Program-made: the position numbers and the translations under genes
The notes under the pieces: model-generated
Database searches by the model: none
The model's input: only the letters and a program-made list of their open reading frames with translations
Told to the model about the DNA's origin: nothing
Part shown: positions 1 to 11,999 of the stretch, in pieces
How positions within the stretch are numbered: position 1 is the stretch's first letter
How the letters are laid out: the number at the start of each line of letters is the position of its first letter
Assembly (NCBI GenBank): GCA_946807835.1
Contig: OX327701.1
Span: 10,503,501 to 10,567,500, forward strand
Length of the DNA stretch: 64,000 bases
DNA from: Ailanthus altissimus
Taxonomy: Eukaryota; Streptophyta; Magnoliopsida; Sapindales; Simaroubaceae
Reading direction: 5' to 3'

Positions 1-1260
1 TTGTTTGATAGCAAAGACGAACTTCATCAAGCTATTAGTATGTTAACACTTAAGGGTAATCGGAACTTTAATGTCTCAAGGTCGTCAAAAGATCGTTTTA
101 AGATAAAATGTGACGATGATAGATGCCGTTGGGGATTATGTGCGGTGTCGACAGATGCAAGGAAATATTTCATTGTGCACATAATTGATTCAAATCACGT
201 TTGCCAATTAGATCGATTGTGCAATGGTCATCAACAAGTAAAGTCTTAGATTATTGGCAAATTCATAAAAAAATAAGTTTACATCTGTGAGTCGACTTTA
301 TAGACCGAAGAAAATTCAAGTAGACATATGTGAGGAGTTTGGTATGGAGATAACTTATCATATTGCTTAGTGATCTATGAAGTATACATTGAGGTTAATA
401 CGTGATACTCTAGAGGCTTCATATAAATTACTTCTTATATACTGTCATATGTTGGAATAACAAAACCTAGTTACAGTCATGCATTTGGAGATTGGAGATT
501 GACAATTGCAAGCACTTCAAATGTTTCTTCATGGTACTTGGACCACGTATCAGAGAGTTTCAGGCTTCCATCCAATTGGTTATTGCAGTTGATGGTATAT
601 TTTTTAAAAATGCGTACCTGGGAACAATGTTTGTGGTTGCTTGTAAGGATGGAAACAACCATATTTTTCCACTTGCATGGGGTAATGCTGACTCTGAAAA
701 TTATACTTCATGGACGTGGTTGATAACAAAACTTTAAGAAGTCATTGGTGATCTTGAGAACCTTGTATTTATATCTTATCAACATGCTAGTATCGAAAAG
801 GCCATTAGAGAGGTATTTCTTAATGTATATCATAGGGTATGCATCCATAACTTGAAGGGTAATTTGGTTGCACGATATAAGATACTGTCAAAGACAACAA
901 AATGAGATGGTTATTTAGCTTTAAATTTTGTTGCTACTAAGGTATATCGCCTAGCTGACGATTATAATCTGCGGCAGCTACCATGTGCCCATGCACTTGC
1001 AGTATACAAGCAGACTAGATTATAGTACCAAACCCTTTGTTCACAATATTACACGATTGAGTCTTTATTGCCTACATACAGTGATCTTGTAAATGTAATT
1101 GGTTGTCCATCAGATTAAATTGTTCCAAAGAAGTTAAGAGCTGCTGACATCCAGCCTCTTATAGTACGCCGGCAATTAGGAAGACGTTGGAAGAATCCAA
1201 TTCCATCGCAAAGTGAGGCACCCTCGTAAAGAATGTATGCAGCCTCTGTAAGCAGCATTG
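1..1260 (+). pseudogene. MULE-A transposase (MURA-like), 3' part, degenerate
   Basis: The segment enters in the plant MuDR DNA-binding region, visible at 1-249 (KCDDDRCRWGL, then a His/Cys-rich stretch). It continues into the MULE transposase domain near 490-740 (AVDGIFFKNAYLGTMFVVAC, followed by PLAW). It ends with the SWIM-type zinc finger remnant LPCAHALAVY near 980-1010 and a basic tail. Several stops and frameshifts interrupt it. Compared with MULE-B, about 420 bp between the transposase core and the SWIM finger are missing, with the junction near 960. MURA-type proteins cut and join the transposon ends. This copy cannot encode a full protein. The 5' part lies left of the window. Confidence 0.8.
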
Positions 1261-1607
1261 ACATAATTAGAAAACTTGTCGAAACCCAATTGCATTATAT
1301 AGCAGTTGATATGTCCTTTATGAATTATATTTCTATTTGTACTTTGTTGCTATGGTCCTTATTTGACTAGTTAATTGTACATTGTTGCCATTGTATTTAA
1401 TTAACTAATTTATTTTGTTTCTTTTTTTTCAATTGTCGTTAATAATGTATGCATTGACTAATTATATATTTACTATTAAATATATAAAATACATAAAAAA
1501 AATTCTATAAACATACAAACATTTAATTTTTCTTTACTTTTTTTGGCACATCTTCATAAATCAATTGTCATTTTGGTCCTAAAAAATTATCCATGATCAG
1601 GACCAAA
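1261..1607. other. MULE-A spacer between the convergent genes
   Basis: AT-rich sequence between the tail-to-tail transposase and Ulp1-like genes. It matches 16135-16320 plus 16665-16745 of MULE-B, which carries an extra fragment of about 340 bp here. No gene is seen. Confidence 0.6.
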
Positions 1608-4480
1608 TTATAGGGAACGACACAACATCAAAAACTCTATGAACATACAAATATAAACTCTATATTCTCTACTATTCACTGTCTGTTGTAGCACTCCTTT
1701 CTTTAACCTAACTACATGAAAATGGGTTAAGTCAGATGTAATTTTTCGTCGCTCATAAAATCTAACAGCATCTAGGTAGTGGGGTAACAATGTAGATAAT
1801 GGCGCAACATGATTCTCAATCATGCCATCGGCATATCCCTTGATGCTAGAATCGTATATCACTATTTATCGATGTAAGATATCCACCTCAGCCGTAACCC
1901 AATGTTATTGCTTATAGTTTGATAATAATATAAACCTACATAAAAAATTTTAATTAGTCTCATAAATAGTATTATAATTATAAAAAAATAACACTTTTAA
2001 CAAATATTATATTTTATCTTATTAACCTCAATCCACATCCGTGCACCGAGTAAATCTTCTTTCGCTCCTTGGCCATATGACATCACGTTATCACGTCATC
2101 ACTCCATGCAATGGCAGAAATATCATTTATGTGTTGCTTATAGAAGAGTCTAAAAGTATCCTAAGATAACAATGTCATTGAATAATCAATAAAATGCACA
2201 TAAGAAAATGAATTTAATTTAATTCAACACTTACAAAGAAGTACGAGTCCATAGAAGTGGATAATTGTGGCAATGCATTAATGTAATAGTTTTGTCTAAG
2301 TTGGACCACCTTCAGATACTCATTAATATGTTGCATTAGCAAACAAATAAAATTATAAATATATGTATATATTTCAACACATATGATTACCGTCAAGTAA
2401 ATGTGTAAATTCAAATAAAATATTTTACTTACAAAGTCATACAGTCAGGTGTGTAGTAATTCCTGAAACCATGTCGGGTTAGTTTCAAGGCCAGGTAAGA
2501 TGACTACACCCTTATACTTGTCCAACAAGGCTTGAAACTCAACTAAGATGGCTGAATCTATCTGCTGCAATGGATTCATGTCTGCCTAAAGTTCAATTTG
2601 AATTTTAATTTTCTTCTTCTCATATATCTTTTGTGGAAAGAGATTTGTATATGAGGTATACAAATACCATGCAGGCCTATACGGTCTCCCATACTGACTC
2701 ATATACTTATGCGGGGCAGGTAAGATCTCAACACTTTTAGGACTGTCAATTAGTGGCTGAGACTATATGTCATGACCAGTAGTTGGGGTCTGAAAATTAT
2801 ATTGACAGTCTGTCGGTATGTTCTCTCCAAACTAATATATATATATATATATTAAAATAAGTCCAACTACAATTAAGATAATGTGATTTTAAATTTATTT
2901 TGCTCACTATATTTTTGGCTTTCATTGGGTTGGAATGAGTATGACTGTCTAAAGTACTAGCATTTGCTGCATCTACTATATAAAATCGGTCCGGAGTTGA
3001 TCAACCCTTGTAAAAATTTTATCCCTATCCTTGTCCATTTTTTGCACAAATGCAGCATCAATATGCTTAAATCTCTTAATCACCTCCTCCTGCAGTTGCT
3101 CAATCTGATGTGTAATATCATGGTCTACATACGCACTGTGTTCAGACTATAAAAAACATAATAATAGTTAATAACTTATTTATAAATATATGAAAATTTC
3201 TCTTTAGTTAATCGCGTAAATAAGTAATATACTGTTGCTCCAGGCACTGGTGCTGGCATTTGTGGGTTTGTCCATTCATATTCATCCCCCTCCACATTCA
3301 TATCATCATCGTTAGGGTTGCTGAAATTGACATAGGTCCTCTGGCGCTTGTTCTTGCTCCTTTCATAATTATACATATTTGGTAAGTCCCCAGCATAACT
3401 CCTGCATAGAATGCCTAGATGTCTAACCATTTACATGACTGCTCTCTTTCTTCTTATGATCTTTTAGTACTAATTTACGATGTATTGAAAAAATCTACAA
3501 ATATAAAATTAAGTTACGCTTAATACAAAATAAAAGTTATATACATATATTTTTTATTAATCTCAACACATACCAAATCCTTCTCTAATATTGTATTCTT
3601 AACATCATTGAATTGTGGAGTCCTTCGAGTCGTTCAATTCAAAATATGAGGGAAGCGATCACTATAGTGAATACCAAAAATCTCACTGCACACTAAAATT
3701 TCATTGAAAATTCATACCTAATATAATTATTTTTAAAATATAAGTATAGATTATACAAAAATAAATAAATAAATAAGATTAAAATGTTAAGTACAAGAAA
3801 ATTATGACGTACCAAAAATGCATACAAAAATCCATACACATTGTAACTCTCAAACTTACTCTATGCAAATTTTTTCGTATTTATTTTCTCAAGTTTTTGG
3901 AATGTAACCTTGTTAAGTGAGTTATAAAGTACGATCTATGCAATATTGTCCTATGGATACTTATTAAACTCATCAAGGTCGTCCATTACACATAGTACAA
4001 AATTTTGAATCCCACTATGTTCGTCGCGGGGATTAAAACACGATGCACAAAATAGAATAAACTCAACTTTATTGTATCTTCATCGTCCATCTCCGTTAGT
4101 TTCAGATGTATGTACCAATTATCAAGAAATATGTATGATAATTTTTTTACCCCTGAAAAATATGTATCCTATAATCGAGTGTTCAATTTCCTATTCAGTT
4201 GCTAAGTAGGAGGGTAATCTCGCATTTCTAGTCTGTTGATTAATATAAACTCCTGCCAGCTAAATTGGATGCGCTTCTTTCTTATGTAAAATTACATCTC
4301 ATTGTGTAAATTGGAGGTATGCACCTCACGCAATAATAACTCATGCACTAAAATATCGGAGAAGGTTAAGTCTGGCATAATTAAGAAATGTTTCATATAC
4401 GTCTACCTAAATAATGACTTTTGATTCTCTGTTAGTTTTTCCTTTATATTTTTTAGATTTTATATTTTCGAATAAGCCGT
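1608..4480 (-). pseudogene. DUF1985-Ulp1-like cysteine protease gene of MULE-A
   Basis: Reading leftwards, the gene starts with a DUF1985-like region (about 4440-3880; motif KLSLFYFVHRVLI), passes through several exon-like pieces (3430-3176, 2790-2500, 2414-2214) and ends in a C48 (Ulp1/SENP-like) domain at 1920-1608. In C48 enzymes a His-Asp-Cys triad cleaves SUMO-like proteins. Here the His (HWV) and Asp (YDSS) are visible, but the catalytic Cys codon at 1662-1664 reads TAT (Tyr). The segment NSREYRVYIC replaces NSGDCGVYVC of MULE-B, mostly through G-to-A changes on the coding strand. In-frame stops occur in several exons. The gene converges on the transposase gene of the same element. Catalytically dead by inference. 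Confidence 0.75.
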
Positions 4481-5017
4481 CACTGATGCACGAAAAAATA
4501 TGTGCTCTGAAAGTCTATATTCTTTCGATACATTATTTTTTCTATAACAATTAAGAAAATAAATTAAATTAATATTATTAACAAATAACAAGCATACATA
4601 TTAACTAACATACAATATTATTTTTAAAAAGATTCACAAATAATATAGATTAATTCACAGACATAAAAGAGAAAGGGAAATTAAACACTAACATATTAAT
4701 TAACATATTATAATAATTAATTAAATTAAAATTTTTAAATATATAATTAATTACAAAAGGTACTCATTAAATAAATAATATTACAAAAAATTAAAATTAT
4801 TATTACTTAAATTAATCATTTAACAAATAACAATATGGTTTCAAAAAATGAACATATAATATTTATCAACTTATTAATTAATTAATTACTTAATAAAATA
4901 AAATAAAATTTATTTAATTTAAATAAAATTACATTTAATTTTTAAATATACAATTACATCTAATTTATTTAATTTAAATAAAATTACATTTAATTTAAAA
5001 AAATTAAAAAAAATTAT
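4481..5017. other. AT-rich upstream region of the MULE-A Ulp1-like gene
   Basis: Very AT-rich sequence with many short ATTTAATTA-like words. It matches 19324-19790 of MULE-B in position and composition. It probably holds the promoter of the - strand gene. No further feature was recognised. Confidence 0.5.
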
Positions 5018-5140
5018 AATTGCGCCACATGGTAGCCTATGAAGGCGCCACGTGGTGCAACAGTGCAGCATCGCGGACTTTGAGTCCACGATGCTGCTAT
5101 GAGATGCGCCCTTTGGCGCATCTCGGGGGCCATTTCAGGC
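5018..5140. repeat. GC-rich subterminal hairpin island of MULE-A
   Basis: A CpG-rich patch in AT-rich DNA. Two hairpins are visible: 5065-5097 (arms GCAGCATCGCGGACT and its near complement) and 5101-5124 (perfect 10-bp arms GAGATGCGCC / GGCGCATCTC around CTTT). The matching patch in MULE-B is at 19795-19935. It shares the words GGCGCCACGTGG, GCATCGCGGAC and GATGCGCCC. Role unknown. Confidence 0.75.
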
Positions 5141-5493
5141 TTGAAATTGAAAAAAATCAAGTGGCAGATGGGCGCCTTCTGGTTTCGACAAAATACACCA
5201 AATTTTTTTTTTTTGTGTCTATTTTCAACGTTTCTTATACAATTCTAACTCATTTTTCACATATAATTCATTAATTTTACCTATTTCTAATTTCAAATGT
5301 AAATTCTAACAAATTTTTAAAAACATTAAAATTTTTCAAAAAATTTCAAAAAGTTATCAAAAATCGGTCATTTTCTTGATTTGAAATAACAAATATGTTG
5401 TATAAGACCTGATCTATGTAATGACAACTTCAAAATTTTTTATTTAACTAAATTTGTAAAAGTTCAAATTCTTCAATAGAGAGAGTTAGAGAA

Positions 5494-5502
5494 TAGTTTA
5501 TT
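5494..5502 (+). repeat. 9-bp target duplication of MULE-B, left copy (TAGTTTATT)
   Basis: TAGTTTATT directly abuts the left inverted repeat of MULE-B. An identical 9-mer is at 20369-20377, directly after the right inverted repeat. A 9-bp duplication is the length expected for Mutator-family insertion. It lies inside the right-end region of MULE-A. Confidence 0.93.
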
Positions 5503-5611
5503 GGGAAAAATTCACAAATAGTTTTTTAATTATTTCATTATTCTTTTTTAACCAAATGTAAAATAGTTATACTTTATTAACCAAATAACTTATTTTTGGA
5601 CACATTTATCC
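5503..5611 (+). repeat. MULE-B left terminal inverted repeat
   Basis: Starts GGGAAAAATTCACAAATAG and ends near GGACACATTTATCC. The reverse complement of 20260-20368 aligns over the whole length, sharing AAAAATT.CACAAATAG, TTTTAACCAAAT, TATTAACCAAA and TTTTGGACACATTT. Confidence 0.92.
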
Positions 5612-5939
5612 TTATATCAAATTTATAACTTCTTTCTCTTTTTTTCTATGAAACTTCAGAGATATACTGAACCAAAGTTTATTGATGGCCGAATATTTTT
5701 GAAGTTGTTATTGCAAAAATCAAGTGTTGCTGAGGATCGCTTTAAATCAAAGAAATAGCTCCGGTAAGTTTTCTAAACTTTCTTAGAAAATTTAAATTTG
5801 TTAGAAATTAGATAAAATTTATATTTAAAGTTAAAAGTAGTTGTTATTAACGAACTAAATGAGTTAGAATGGTATAAAAGACATTGAAATCCTGCCAAAA
5901 ATAAGTTTTAAGTGTGTTTGGCGAAAACCAAACGGCAGT
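5612..5939 (+). other. MULE-B 5' region, probable promoter and untranslated exon
   Basis: AT-rich DNA between the inverted repeat and the GC island. The intron acceptor TTTTTTCAG at 6362-6370 just before the first recognisable transposase codons implies an upstream exon here or in the island. The exon limits cannot be fixed. Confidence 0.4.
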
Positions 5940-6300
5940 CGGTGCAGCCGCCGTCAATTTAGGCATCGCGGGGGCACATCTCGGGCCGGAGATGTGCCTC
6001 GAGATGCGCATATTGTGCGCATCGCGGGCCTAAGATGGCCCCGCGGCGCGCACATTGTGCGCATCGCGGGCCTAAGATGGCCCCGCGGCGCGCACATTGT
6101 GCGCATCTCGGGGCTATCTCGAGTTCGAGACGGCCCCGAGGAGCGCACAATATGCACATCGCGGGGGCATATCTCTGGCCCGAGATGTGCCCCCGCGGCG
6201 CGCACATTGTGCACATCTCAGGCCCGAGACGGCCCCACGGCATGCACAATATACGCATCACGGAGGCACATCTCGAGCCCGAGATATGCCCCCGCGATGC
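5940..6300. repeat. GC-rich tandem/hairpin island, MULE-B left subterminal
   Basis: About 360 bp of CpG-rich DNA in an AT-rich element. A 42-bp unit is repeated almost perfectly at 6017 and 6059, and degenerate units continue to about 6300. Each unit holds the palindrome GCGCACATTGTGCGC. A perfect hairpin lies at 5974-5997 (GCACATCTC / GAGATGTGC). Words such as GCATCGCGGG and CATCTCGGGCC recur in the right-hand island (19795-19935) and in MULE-A (5018-5140). Long open frames across it on both strands are a by-product of stop-poor GC-rich repeats, not genes. Confidence 0.85.
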
Positions 6301-7014
6301 CCATTTTTTTTATTTTTAAATATTTTATCTTTTTAAATAATTTTACTAATTTTCTTTTTTGTTTTTTCAGGTCATATAGAGTATGATGCAATAGTTATTT
6401 GTTTTGGAGGAAAGTGGGAGAGTTCTAGTGACGGGGAAGAAAGTTATGTTGATTATAGTAATTTTAGAATTTCGGTTCTGAAAGATATTAATTTTGAAGA
6501 TCTTTTAAATGCAGTATGTTATACCTTGGGAGTCGACAATGTGAACTGTAAGGTGACTTTGAAAATCAAAATTGATGCAACGAGGTATAACCTAAAGCCT
6601 ATTGAGATTAGAAACGACAGTGATGTTCGATTTTTTTTAGCGCCAATAGAAGATCGTACTGTCCTTTATGTGTAACAGTGGATCCTAGAGCTCCCATTTA
6701 TAAAGATGATGTACAACCCCTCAATCAAAATCCACCATCAATTTATACTCATTTTATGTCAGCTAGCGGTAACAACCAAGTGAGCCATACATCTCTATCA
6801 GTTCTAGCAGTGGTTCCTGCAAACACAACGAATGAGTATCACAATGTTTCTCCTATACCCTTTAATGAAGACCCAGCCTATACACATTACGCTTGTGATG
6901 ACATTGAAAATGCTGGGGATGTGGAAGGAGACTATAATGGTGTTAGAAATGTTGATAATTTAGAAGGGGATGATTTAGCAGAAGGCGGACGTTGTTATGT
7001 TTCAACAAGCTCCC

Positions 7015-8501
7015 TGATAAGGGCAAATTTGTCATATATTTTCTCATATTTTTATTATTGATATTTTATGATTTTATGAGAATAGATGGCTATTTATGTG
7101 CATTATTGTTATTTATGGGGACTTGAACGAAATTTAAAGAAAGAATGCAAAAGGAGCGAAAACAGGGACTAAAATGCAAAGTTTTCAAATTATGAGTCCA
7201 GCGCCCCCACGCCACAAGTATTTTCTCCCCAGTGCTCAAATAGTGATCAAAATAAGAAAAACGACCTGCTTAAGTCGCGTCTAGCGCCCCAGCGCTGAAG
7301 AGTCACCGCGCCAGCGATGCTCCATCGCCCCAGCGCTATATACATACCGCGCTAGCGGTGAAGCCGTTTTCATGCAGCGCTCCAGCGCCAAGATTCCACC
7401 GCTCCAGCGGTAATAGCTTTTTCATGCATCGCCCCAGCGACAACTTCATAGCGCGCCAGCGGTAGTGCAAGTCCTAGTCCGATGAGAATTGAGATTTTCA
7501 AGCTCATATCAATCCCTATAAAAAGTCACTCGTTCCCAACCTTCAAGAACGAATCCAAGACGACCCAAGAGCACCAAGAATATAGAACACGAGTCTTGGA
7601 GAGCAATAGGAGCTTAATTGAAGCAACTTTAGAGAGAGATACAAGACGTTCTTCGGCATCAAGAGTTCCTAGGCAGTGCAATTAAGAGCAATTCGACGTC
7701 TATATCGGTTTGCTAATAATTGTATCATGATTTATAATTATTTTTACTGCTGTTCTCTTGTAGCCATGAGCTAACTTATTTTCTAGGGTTAATACTTGAA
7801 CTCAATATAAGTGCTTAATTGCCATATCTTTTTAATATTTAATAAACTTAGTCATTTATTATTTAAATTACTTGTGTTTAATGCTTCAATATATCTGGCC
7901 AATATATGGTGAATGAGTTGGTAATATTATTGATAAACTCGGAAGAGGAATCATAATATTTAGACCTAGGTAATTTGATGCATGATTGTAGAGTAACATT
8001 CAATATTGCATATGCAAGTTTCAATTTAGGATAGGAATATACCTAATTGGCATGTATGATCAATAAGACCTAATCTTAATGAATCTTAATTTATTACAAG
8101 TACCATAGGAATATAGGTATTTGGTAAATTAAGGTATACTTGCATGACCTTGGAAGAGGCTTGTGAATACATTAGTGTCTTGATCAATAATAAAGACTAA
8201 GGGAGTTAAATATTATAAGGTTAATCATTAGAAAGAATATTGAGGGATAGTATTAATCCTAGGTTTTCTCTACGTGCTATCATTTAAATCTCATTACATT
8301 ATGTTTTTGCTTTTATATTTCTTACATTCATTCTTAGATTTTTATTTTTCTGAATAATTATTAGGAAGATATAATTTTAGTAATTGGTTAAAAAGAAAAA
8401 ATTATCCCTGTAGGTTCGACATCCGACTAATTAGTCTCTTTATTACTTGCATATGATAGTGTATACTTGCACTTAATTTATGATATAGAATTATCGCATC
8501 A
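7015..8501 (+). mobile_element. Solo LTR S1, 1487 bp
   Basis: Runs from TGATAAGGGCAAATTTG to TTATCGCATCA with the 5-bp duplication CTCCC at 7010-7014 and 8502-8506. A second copy, S2 (36980-38338), shows the same ends. It has no internal region, so it arose by LTR-LTR recombination of a gypsy-type element. It carries a GC-rich block at 7198-7470 with repeated CCAGCG words. It interrupts the MULE-B transposase linker. Confidence 0.9.
7198..7470 (+). repeat. CCAGCG motif array inside LTR S1
   Basis: At least nine variants of CGCCCCAGCG or CGCTCCAGCG occur roughly every 25-40 bp in both orientations, in an otherwise AT-rich LTR. The block is conserved in S2 (37085-37300) and in reverse in S3 (46790-47035). 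Confidence 0.75.
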
Positions 8502-9601
8502 CTCCCTAAATGTTGAAGTTAGAAGAATAGATTTTTGTGAAGCGGAAAACCCCTTTGCGTTTATGCCTCCAATACCACTATTAGACTTGGGCATTTCGGA
8601 TAAGATATCGAGTAGTGGAATTGGCAATGTGTTTGTAGGAAAGTTGTTTGATAACAAAGACAAACTTTACCAGGCTATTAGTATGATAGCACTTAAAGGT
8701 AATTGGAGCTTTAAAGTGTCAAGGTCGACAAAAGATCATTTTGAGATCAAATGTGCTGATGATAGATGTCGATGGTGATTACGTGCAATGTCGACAGATG
8801 CAAGGAAAGGTTTTATTGTGCGCAGAATTGATTCAAGTCACGTGTGCCAATTAGATCGATTGCGCAATGGTCATCGACAAGCAAAGTCTCGGATTATTGG
8901 CAAATTTATAAAAAAATAAGTTTGCATCTGCGAGTCGACTTTATAGACGGAATGAAATCCAAGCAGACATACGTGAGGAGTTTGGTGTGGACATAACTTA
9001 CCTTACTGCTTGGCGGTCTAAGGAGCATGCATTGGTGTTGATACGTGGTACTCCAGAGGGTTCATATAAATTACTTCTTGCATATTGTCAAATATTGGAA
9101 CAACAGAACCCAGGTACAGTCACGCATTTGGAGATTGACGATTGAAAGCACTTCAAATATTTCTTCATGGCTCTTGGACCATGTATTAGAGGGTTCCAGT
9201 CTTCCATCCAATCGGTTATTGCAGTTGATGGTACATTTTTAAAAAAATGCATACTTGGGAACAATGTTTGTGGTTGTTTGCAAAGATGGAAACAACCAGA
9301 TTTTTTCACTTGCGTATTACTGACTCTGAAAATGATGCTTCATGGAAGTGATTTATGGAAAAACTCTGAGGAGTTATTGGCGATCTTGAGAACCTTGTAT
9401 TTATATCTGATCGATATACTAATATCGAGAAGGCCATTAAAGAGGTATTTCCTAATGTATATCATAGTGTATGCATCCATCACTTGAAGTGTAATTTGGT
9501 AGCACGATATAAGATACCATCGCAGACAACAAAAGGAGGGGGATATTTGGCCTCCTATTTTGTTGTTGTCAAGGCGTATCGCATAGCTGACTTTCAAAGG
9601 G

Positions 9602-10347
9602 TGATAGGGGTGTAAAAGCACTAGTATAATTTGTACCTAACTTTCATATTGTACTCCAAATTATAAATATTTAGCTATTTAATTGTGGTTTTTGATCATA
9701 AATAGATGCACGATGAAAAATTTGACGTATAGGAATAAACGGGAGGCGAATCGGTCGTCAAACAAAGAAGTTACACTCAAAATACGAAAGGGGCACCAAG
9801 ACTGAGCACCGCAGCGCCCACCGCGGTGCACAGGTCAGTAGCTGAGCGCCGCAGCGGCCACAACCCAGCGCTACGGCGCTCAAGGGGTGAACAGTATCGA
9901 AAATAGTATTTTGCTACAGTACCCATAAACAGTATTTTTGCTACAGTAACTCATGAACAGTATTTAGAAGACAAAAACCTATAAATAGAAAGCCAAAAAC
10001 CCTAAAGGGGAGAAGAGGAGAAAAAGAGAGAAAATAGAAAAAAACTTAGAGAGAGAATTCATAACATAAATCAAAGATCAACGCCAAAGATTGAAGAACC
10101 AAGGTCAAGATTTAAGCTTCAAGTCAAGATTGAGGGAGAAGCACATCAAAGAGTCACTTTGATTAGAGTAGTTAAATAAATTTCAGATTTTAGTTTTCTG
10201 AATAAAAGTTAAATAGGTATAATTTTAGTACTTGATTTAAAGAATTAGATTGCATAGTCCATGTGGAATCGATATCTGGACTTAAAATTCTATATTACTT
10301 GATACAATAGCGTGCACTTGCGCTTAGCTACTATAGCATCACAATCA
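9602..10347 (+). repeat. TRG1 5' LTR, internally deleted (746 bp)
   Basis: Starts TGATAGGGGTGTAAAAGC and ends GCATCACAATCA like the 3' LTR, but lacks about 622 bp present there (14600-15221). The deletion joins at the shared word ATTAG near 10162-10166. It also has an extra copy of a GCTACAGTA-containing unit of about 26 bp near 9910-9960. Confidence 0.93.
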
Positions 10348-10353
10348 AGTTTT

Positions 10354-10371
10354 TGGCGCCGTTGCCGGGGA
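10354..10371 (+). other. Primer binding site complementary to tRNA-Asp
   Basis: TGGCGCCGTTGCCGGGGA lies six bases after the 5' LTR. It is the tRNA-Asp-type site typical of plant Athila/Tat gypsy elements, and it assigns TRG1 to that branch. Confidence 0.9.
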
Positions 10372-10506
10372 CTAATTTTATCTATTCTTTAGATCAATAC
10401 TAATACTAAGCTACTTACTTTTAATTCAGATTTTTATTTTTATTTTTATTTTATCTTCTTCTTTTCACTTTGATTTTCTTTTTATTTTACTTTGACAATT
10501 CATACC

Positions 10507-11990
10507 ATGGAGGAAAACAACGATCACATCAACAATCCTGTATTTGAGCCCATAATACCACAGAGAGCTTTGAAAGAGTATTCTATCCCAACTACAAGTG
10601 GTGTTCAGTCTAGTATTTGGCGACCAACCGTCAACGCTAATAATTTTGAGATTAAACCAAATATTATTCAGATGCTGAAAGAAACTGTACAGTTTAGCAG
10701 AGCTCCCAATGACGATCCTAACGTGCATATCATAAATTTCTTAGAAATTTGTGATACCTTCAAATATAATGGAGTCTCCGACAATGCCATTAGATTGAGA
10801 TTCTTCCCTTTCTCCTTAAGGGACAGAGCTAAGAGTTGGTTGATGTCATTGCCGTCAAGATCCATATCGACGTGGGAAGATTTAGCACAGATGTTCTTAG
10901 CCAAGTTCTTTCCACCAACAAAGACAGCAAAGATGAGGAATGACATCACCTCATTCAGTCAGATTGATAGAGAGTCATTTTATGAGGCATGAGAGCGCTT
11001 CAAGGACATGTTGAGGAAGTGTCCTCATCATGGAGTCCCTAAATGGTTATTAGTCCAAACGTTCTATAATGGATTAGTAGGCCATTTGAGGACTATTGTA
11101 GATGCTGCTGCTGGAGGATCTTTAATAAATAAGTCTACAGATGAGGCTTTTGATTTATTAGAAGAGATGGCATCAAATAGTTACCAATGGCCACCAGAGA
11201 GAGTTACACCCAAGAGAGTTGCTGGTATATATGAGATTGACGTATTCAATGCATTGGCAGCACAAATCAATTTATTATTCAAGAAGTTTGATGCAGTGTA
11301 TACCGTCAAAACTCGACAAGTGACATTCAACTTTTGTGGTGATAACCACATGAATGGGTGGTGCATGGAAGCAACAAATTATGTGGGCAATTTCAATCAT
11401 CAACAACCTATCCCACAATCAAATTTTTACAATCCGAGGTGGAGAGATCATCCTAACTTCTTTTGGCATTACAACTAAAAGGAGCCATTTAGACCAATGA
11501 ATCTCTAAGGATTTCCACCACCACCACAAGAAAAGAAGCCGACATTGAAAGACATGTTTATGCAATATATGAAGTCTAATGATGCCGTCCTACAGAATCA
11601 TTCAACATCTTTGAAGAATTTAGAGGTTCAAATGGGACAACTTGCTACTGCAATTAATAGGAGACCTCAGAGCACTTTACCAATCGATATTGAGCAAATT
11701 CAAAAGAGAATGTGGAGCTATGCCAAGCCATCAACTTGAGCTGTGGTGAGATCTTACAAGAAAGTACATCCATACCACCACAACCAAGTATAAAGGAGAA
11801 GGAAGTGCAGAAAAATAAAGTACAACTATATAGACCACCTATTCCTTTTCTTCAAAGGCTACAGAGGTGTCAAACAAATGTTGAAACAAAAAATCAGCAG
11901 CATACCAGTCCAGAAAATAGTGCAGAATCTCATAAAAGTACAGAATTCTCAATAATGGAACGTGCAAAAACTGGTATTAAAGTGTAACAA
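10507..11990 (+). pseudogene. TRG1 gag-like gene
   Basis: Gag packages the RNA of the element. The ATG at 10507 follows a T-rich leader. Residues about 70-160 match the retrotransposon gag core (LRDRAKSWLMSLP, then SISTWEDL). A TGA at 10990 replaces the usual Trp codon before ERFKDMLR; the frame then stays open to 11478, and another piece runs to 11739 (MQYMKSNDAVLQNHSTSLKN, coiled-coil-like). A degenerate nucleic-acid-binding knuckle FCGDNHMNGWC is near 11332-11366. A frameshift near 11740 leads to a Lys/Gln-rich tail. TRG2 has the same gene on the - strand. Confidence 0.85.
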
Positions 11991-11999
11991 CATTCTAAA

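Noticed and set aside
477..662. Open frame antisense to the MULE-A transposase
   Set aside because: Shadow of the transposase core on the other strand.
5940..6300. CRISPR-like look of regularly spaced repeats
   Set aside because: The units are contiguous, with no unique spacers, and the sequence is plant nuclear transposon DNA.
5954..6386. Several overlapping open frames of 79-130 codons on both strands
   Set aside because: They all translate the GC-rich 42-bp repeat island; open frames on both strands at once, with repeated peptide words, reflect lack of stop codons and not genes.
10668..10949. Open frame antisense to TRG1 gag
   Set aside because: It mirrors the gag core; the + strand carries the recognisable motifs.
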